A stretch of DNA of 46,724 nucleotides, from contig CAIVGN010000182.1 of assembly GCA_903905455.1 (NCBI GenBank), positions 1 to 46,724 of the forward strand, written 5' to 3'. This stretch comes from an uncultured Archangium sp. Lineage in GTDB: Bacteria > Myxococcota > Myxococcia > Myxococcales > Myxococcaceae. Below the pieces are notes generated by a model, which did not search any database, was not told where the DNA came from, and worked only from the letters and a program-made list of their open reading frames with translations. This document shows, in pieces, positions 43,973 to 46,724 of the stretch. The number at the start of each line of letters is the position of its first letter. Position 1 is the first letter of the stretch. The translations under genes and the position numbers were made by a program.

Positions 43973-44013
43973 TTATCGAGCCTCGCCGCCGATCGGAAGC
44001 GCCGTTTGACCCG

Positions 44014-44030
44014 GTAGGAAGGCGTCCTAC
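44014..44030 (-). terminator. small hairpin at the argH stop
   Basis: GTAGGA and TCCTAC pair over 6 bp around a 5-base loop and include the argH stop codon. There is no T-run; a weak terminator or no function. Confidence 0.25.
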
Positions 44031-45472
44031 AGCGACGAGCCGGAGATGCTCGCGTAGAGCTGGGTGAGCCTGGGCACCGTCGCCGCCCGGGCACCCAGCA
44101 CCTTCGCCTGCGCCTCGAGCGAGGCCAGCGTCGCCTGCACCGCCGCGGGGCCGGTGCTGCCAGCCGAGAGCTTGCGCGCCACCGCGCCCGAAGGCTCGAG
44201 CACCGACAAGGTGACCGCGTCGAGCGAGGGGTCGATGGCCTGGGCCATCTCCACCGAGGCCTGGCGCAGGTTGAGGCCCTGCTCCTGGCAGCGGCGCACC
44301 AGCGAGCCGACCACCTGGTACGCCTTGCGGAAGGGCATGCCCTTCTTCACCAGCGCCTCGGCGAGATCCGTGGCCTGGGTGAAGCCCTCGTCGACGCCCA
44401 CGCGGCACTTCTCGGGGTGGAAGGTGACGCGGGGCAACGCGAGGCGCAGCACCGAGAGCGAGCCCAGCAGCAGGGGCCCGGTCTCGAGCAACGAGGCGCG
44501 GTCTTCCTGGAGGTCGCGGTTGTAGCCGCCGGGCAGCCCCTTGACCGTGGTCAGCAGGCCCATGAGGTTGCCGATGGCCTTGCCCGACTTGCCGCGGATG
44601 AGCTCGAACACGTCGGGGTTCTTCTTCTGCGGCATCATCGAACTTCCCATCGAGATGTCGCCGGAGAGCGAGGCGAAGCCGAACTCCTGGGTGCTGAAGT
44701 CGATGAGGTCGGTCGACAGGCGGCTGGCGTGCACGAAGAACTTCGACGTCGCGTAGAGCAGGTCGAGCGCGAAGTCGCGGTCGCCCACGGTGTCCATGCC
44801 GTTGAGGGTCACGCCCTCGAACGAGAGCAACTGGCGCGTCACCTCGCGGTCGATGGGCAACGAGCTGCCGGAGATGGCGCCCACGCCCAGCGGCAACAGC
44901 TTGCACTGCTCGAGCACGAAGGCGAGCGACTGCGCGTCACGCAGGAAGGCCGCGCCGTAGGAGCCCATCCAATACGCGAGGCTGATGGGCTGGGCGCGCT
45001 GGCGGTGCGTGTACGAAGGAAGGATGACGTCCTTCTCGAGGCGCGCGCGGGTCACCAGCTCCTGGATGAAGTCGGTGAGCGCCCCGAGGGCCACGGCGGC
45101 GATCTCGCGCACGTGCAGGCGCAGGTCGGTGGCCACCTGGTCGTTGCGGCTGCGGGCCGAGTGCAGCAGGGCCGCGGGCGCGCCGATGGTGCGGTTGAGC
45201 TCGACCTCCACCGCCATGTGCACGTCTTCTTCGTTGGGCAGCGTGAGGGTGCCGGCATCGGCGCGCTTCCACACCTCGACCAGCCCGGCGCGAATGGCGC
45301 GCGCGTCGGCCAGGGGGATGACGCCGGTGCGCCCCAGCATGGTGACGTGGGCCATGGAGCCCACGAGGTCTTCGCGCAGCAGCTGGCGATCGAGCGACAG
45401 CGAGCTCGAGAAGGCCATCACTTCAGGCAACAGCCCCGGTCCACCCGAGGCCTCGGTCTTGGCAAGCGTCAT
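44027..45472 (-). CDS. argH: argininosuccinate lyase
   Basis: The 481-residue protein has all fumarase/ASL superfamily signatures: HSARSRNDQ (104-112), THRQRAQP (155-162), and GSSMMPQKKNPD (276-287) with the catalytic Ser loop. It splits argininosuccinate into arginine and fumarate, the last step of arginine synthesis. The ATG overlaps the argR stop (ATGA), so translation is coupled. It is the last gene of the argB-like/argR/argH operon. The first 20 residues are less conserved, but the start is fixed by the overlap and length (E. coli ArgH 457). Confidence 0.95.
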   Translation of the reverse strand: MTLAKTEASGGPGLLPEVMAFSSSLSLDRQLLREDLVGSMAHVTMLGRTGVIPLADARAIRAGLVEVWKRADAGTLTLPNEEDVHMAVEVELNRTIGAPAALLHSARSRNDQVATDLRLHVREIAAVALGALTDFIQELVTRARLEKDVILPSYTHRQRAQPISLAYWMGSYGAAFLRDAQSLAFVLEQCKLLPLGVGAISGSSLPIDREVTRQLLSFEGVTLNGMDTVGDRDFALDLLYATSKFFVHASRLSTDLIDFSTQEFGFASLSGDISMGSSMMPQKKNPDVFELIRGKSGKAIGNLMGLLTTVKGLPGGYNRDLQEDRASLLETGPLLLGSLSVLRLALPRVTFHPEKCRVGVDEGFTQATDLAEALVKKGMPFRKAYQVVGSLVRRCQEQGLNLRQASVEMAQAIDPSLDAVTLSVLEPSGAVARKLSAGSTGPAAVQATLASLEAQAKVLGARAATVPRLTQLYASISGSSL

Positions 45473-45945
45473 GAGGTGCTTCCTTTTTTCCAGACGGTGA
45501 GGAGGTCGCGCTTCACGCGGACCGGTTTGATGCCCCGCGCGGGCACGATGAAGATGGTGTCGTCGCCGGCCAGCGTGCCGAGCACCCCGGGGGGACGGGT
45601 GGAGTCGATGGCCGCGGCCACGGCCGGCGCGCCCCCGGGCAAGGTGCGGATGACCACCATGGCGTCGCCGTCGTCCACGGAGGTGACGAGGTGGTGCACC
45701 TGGCGCAGGGCCTCGTCACCGCGGCTTCGCGGCGCGTCGGGCAGCTCGTAGAACGTGCCACCGTCGGGCAGCGTCACCCGCCGCGCCATCACCTTGGCGA
45801 GATCGCGCGAGAGCGTGGCCTGGGTGACCTCGAAGCCCTCCTTCTCGAGGAGCCGGCCCAGGTCTTCCTGGGTGGACACGACGTGGGTGCGCAGGATGCG
45901 GCGGATGACCTCGCGGCGCGCGCGGTGCGTGGCGACGTCAGCCAT
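45469..45945 (-). CDS. argR: arginine repressor
   Basis: The 158-residue protein has an N-terminal winged helix (STQEDLGRLLEKEGFEVTQA and LSRDLAK, about 24-51) and a C-terminal oligomerisation and arginine-binding domain with AAAIDSTRPPGVLGTLAGDD and TIFIVPARG. These are the classical ArgR motifs. It binds arginine and represses arginine genes, probably including this operon. It is embedded between the argB-like and argH genes with overlaps on both sides (8 bases with argB-like, ATGA with argH), an arrangement that allows autoregulation. No clear ARG box was found in the window. Confidence 0.92.
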   Translation of the reverse strand: MADVATHRARREVIRRILRTHVVSTQEDLGRLLEKEGFEVTQATLSRDLAKVMARRVTLPDGGTFYELPDAPRSRGDEALRQVHHLVTSVDDGDAMVVIRTLPGGAPAVAAAIDSTRPPGVLGTLAGDDTIFIVPARGIKPVRVKRDLLTVWKKGSTS

Positions 45946-46724
45946 GGGTCACCAGCGAGCCGATGCCCTGGTCGGTGAAGAACTCCGCGATGATCGAATG
46001 CGGGGTCCGGGCGTCGATGACGTGCACCCGCTCCACGCCGCCCTCGAGGGCGGAGATGGTCCACTTCGCCTTGCGCGTGAGGTTGCGGTTGAAGACGCCC
46101 TTCGCGCTCTTCTCGCGGAGGATGGTGGTGGTCAACTGCCCCAGCAGCTCGTCGTTCTCCACGAAGCCCGGGCCGCCCACGAGGTAGACCAGCTTCGAGG
46201 CCTTCGCGGTGATGGCGATCTCGCTGGCCACCTGGTCGGGCTCGAGGGGGATGGTGCTCCCGTCGTCGAGGAAGCCCACCGGCGAGACCACCGGCACGTA
46301 GTTGCGCTGGAGGAACATCTCGAGCAACTCCGAGTTCACATTGCTCACCTCGCCGGGCAGCCCTTCGCCCATGCGCCGGCCCTTCATGAACGAGGCGTCC
46401 ATGCCCGACAGCCCGATGGCCTGCACCCCGGTGCGGTTGAGCATGGTCACCAGCTCGGTGTTGGTCTGCCCGGAGACCATCATCTCCTTGGAGTGCGAGT
46501 CACCCTTGGAGGTGCCCTCGGGGCTCTCGCCGTGCACCAGGATGGGCACCAGGCCCACGGCGCGCAGCAGGTTCACGTCTTCGACGATGGACGCGCGCAG
46601 CGAGTCCTTGCCCATGGCCTGGCGGCCGAGCTTGAGCACCACGCGCTTGCCGGCGAAGCGCGAGATGTAGGTCAGCGCCTCCTTCACCAGGGTCACCTTG
46701 AACTTCGGCGAGTAGTTGGTGAGC
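45938..46724 (-). CDS. argB: acetylglutamate kinase-like protein (partial, 5' end outside window)
   Basis: At least 261 residues are visible; the frame stays open to the right edge (LTNYSPKFK precedes the first in-frame GTG at 46696), so the true start lies outside. Overall similarity to ArgB is clear: RVVLKLG at the N-terminus, LLRAVGLVPILVHG, VSNVNSELLEMFLQ, YVPVVSPVGFLDDGS and a conserved C-terminus EGGVERVHVIDARTPHS. Several ligand positions are unusual: KLGG becomes KLGR, HGGGP becomes HGESP, the GLRVT arginine is absent and the N-x-D segment is LEPDQ. The function as N-acetylglutamate kinase is therefore uncertain. It overlaps argR by 8 bases and heads the operon. Confidence 0.8.
   Translation of the reverse strand, partial: LTNYSPKFKVTLVKEALTYISRFAGKRVVLKLGRQAMGKDSLRASIVEDVNLLRAVGLVPILVHGESPEGTSKGDSHSKEMMVSGQTNTELVTMLNRTGVQAIGLSGMDASFMKGRRMGEGLPGEVSNVNSELLEMFLQRNYVPVVSPVGFLDDGSTIPLEPDQVASEIAITAKASKLVYLVGGPGFVENDELLGQLTTTILREKSAKGVFNRNLTRKAKWTISALEGGVERVHVIDARTPHSIIAEFFTDQGIGSLVTHG

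Overview
The window is a very GC-rich chromosomal stretch with the character of a myxobacterium (phylum Myxococcota). Pointers are the many lipoproteins with a Cys lipobox followed by a 'PDAG/DAG' linker, Cys-rich DUF4215 repeats, an AgmX/PglI C-terminal domain protein, a membrane-anchored Ser/Thr kinase, PEGA domains, a MopE-like metal-binding motif and an oxidosqualene cyclase. The genus cannot be fixed from the sequence alone. No tRNA, rRNA, CRISPR array or insertion sequence was recognised. No gene-free stretch exceeds about 240 bases; the longest, 34065-34304, holds a structured leader RNA.

Layout. 1-9.8 kb: a repeat-built coiled-coil protein (runs off the left edge), a SohB-type protease, an outer-membrane-like protein overlapping a five-haem lipoprotein cytochrome, a short Hsp70-like ATPase, a small unknown protein, a PhnD-like binding protein overlapping a TatT-like TPR lipoprotein, and an RND/MMPL transporter. 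9.8-17.4 kb: a long Lhr-family helicase, an outer-membrane-like protein, a small Cys-rich lipoprotein, a lipoprotein with a likely papain-like active site, and the 3' remnant of an amidohydrolase gene. 17.4-22.6 kb: a kinase / unknown / AgmX-domain run on the minus strand, then a thioesterase and a Cys-rich lipoprotein on the plus strand.

22.6-32.4 kb is the most interesting part. It holds a TPR-PEGA-TonB-dependent receptor fusion, an oxidosqualene cyclase with cycloartenol-synthase residues, a squalene synthase and a divergently transcribed squalene epoxidase. These three enzymes make a complete route from farnesyl diphosphate to a cyclised sterol. A near-perfect inverted repeat lies between the synthase and the epoxidase. 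A MopE-motif lipoprotein and an HSDL2-like dehydrogenase follow.

32.4-37.8 kb: an overlapping pair (unknown secreted protein, SpoIID-like protein), a 200-nt leader with a 14-codon ORF, nested hairpins and a perfect terminator directly in front of a YheT-type hydrolase, two small secreted proteins and a membrane transglutaminase-like protein. 37.8-46.7 kb: a lone atpA with its own terminator, argF, a Uma2-family protein, a DUF4215-repeat lipoprotein, and an overlapping argB-like/argR/argH operon reading in from the right edge. The argB-like product has lost several usual ligand-binding residues.
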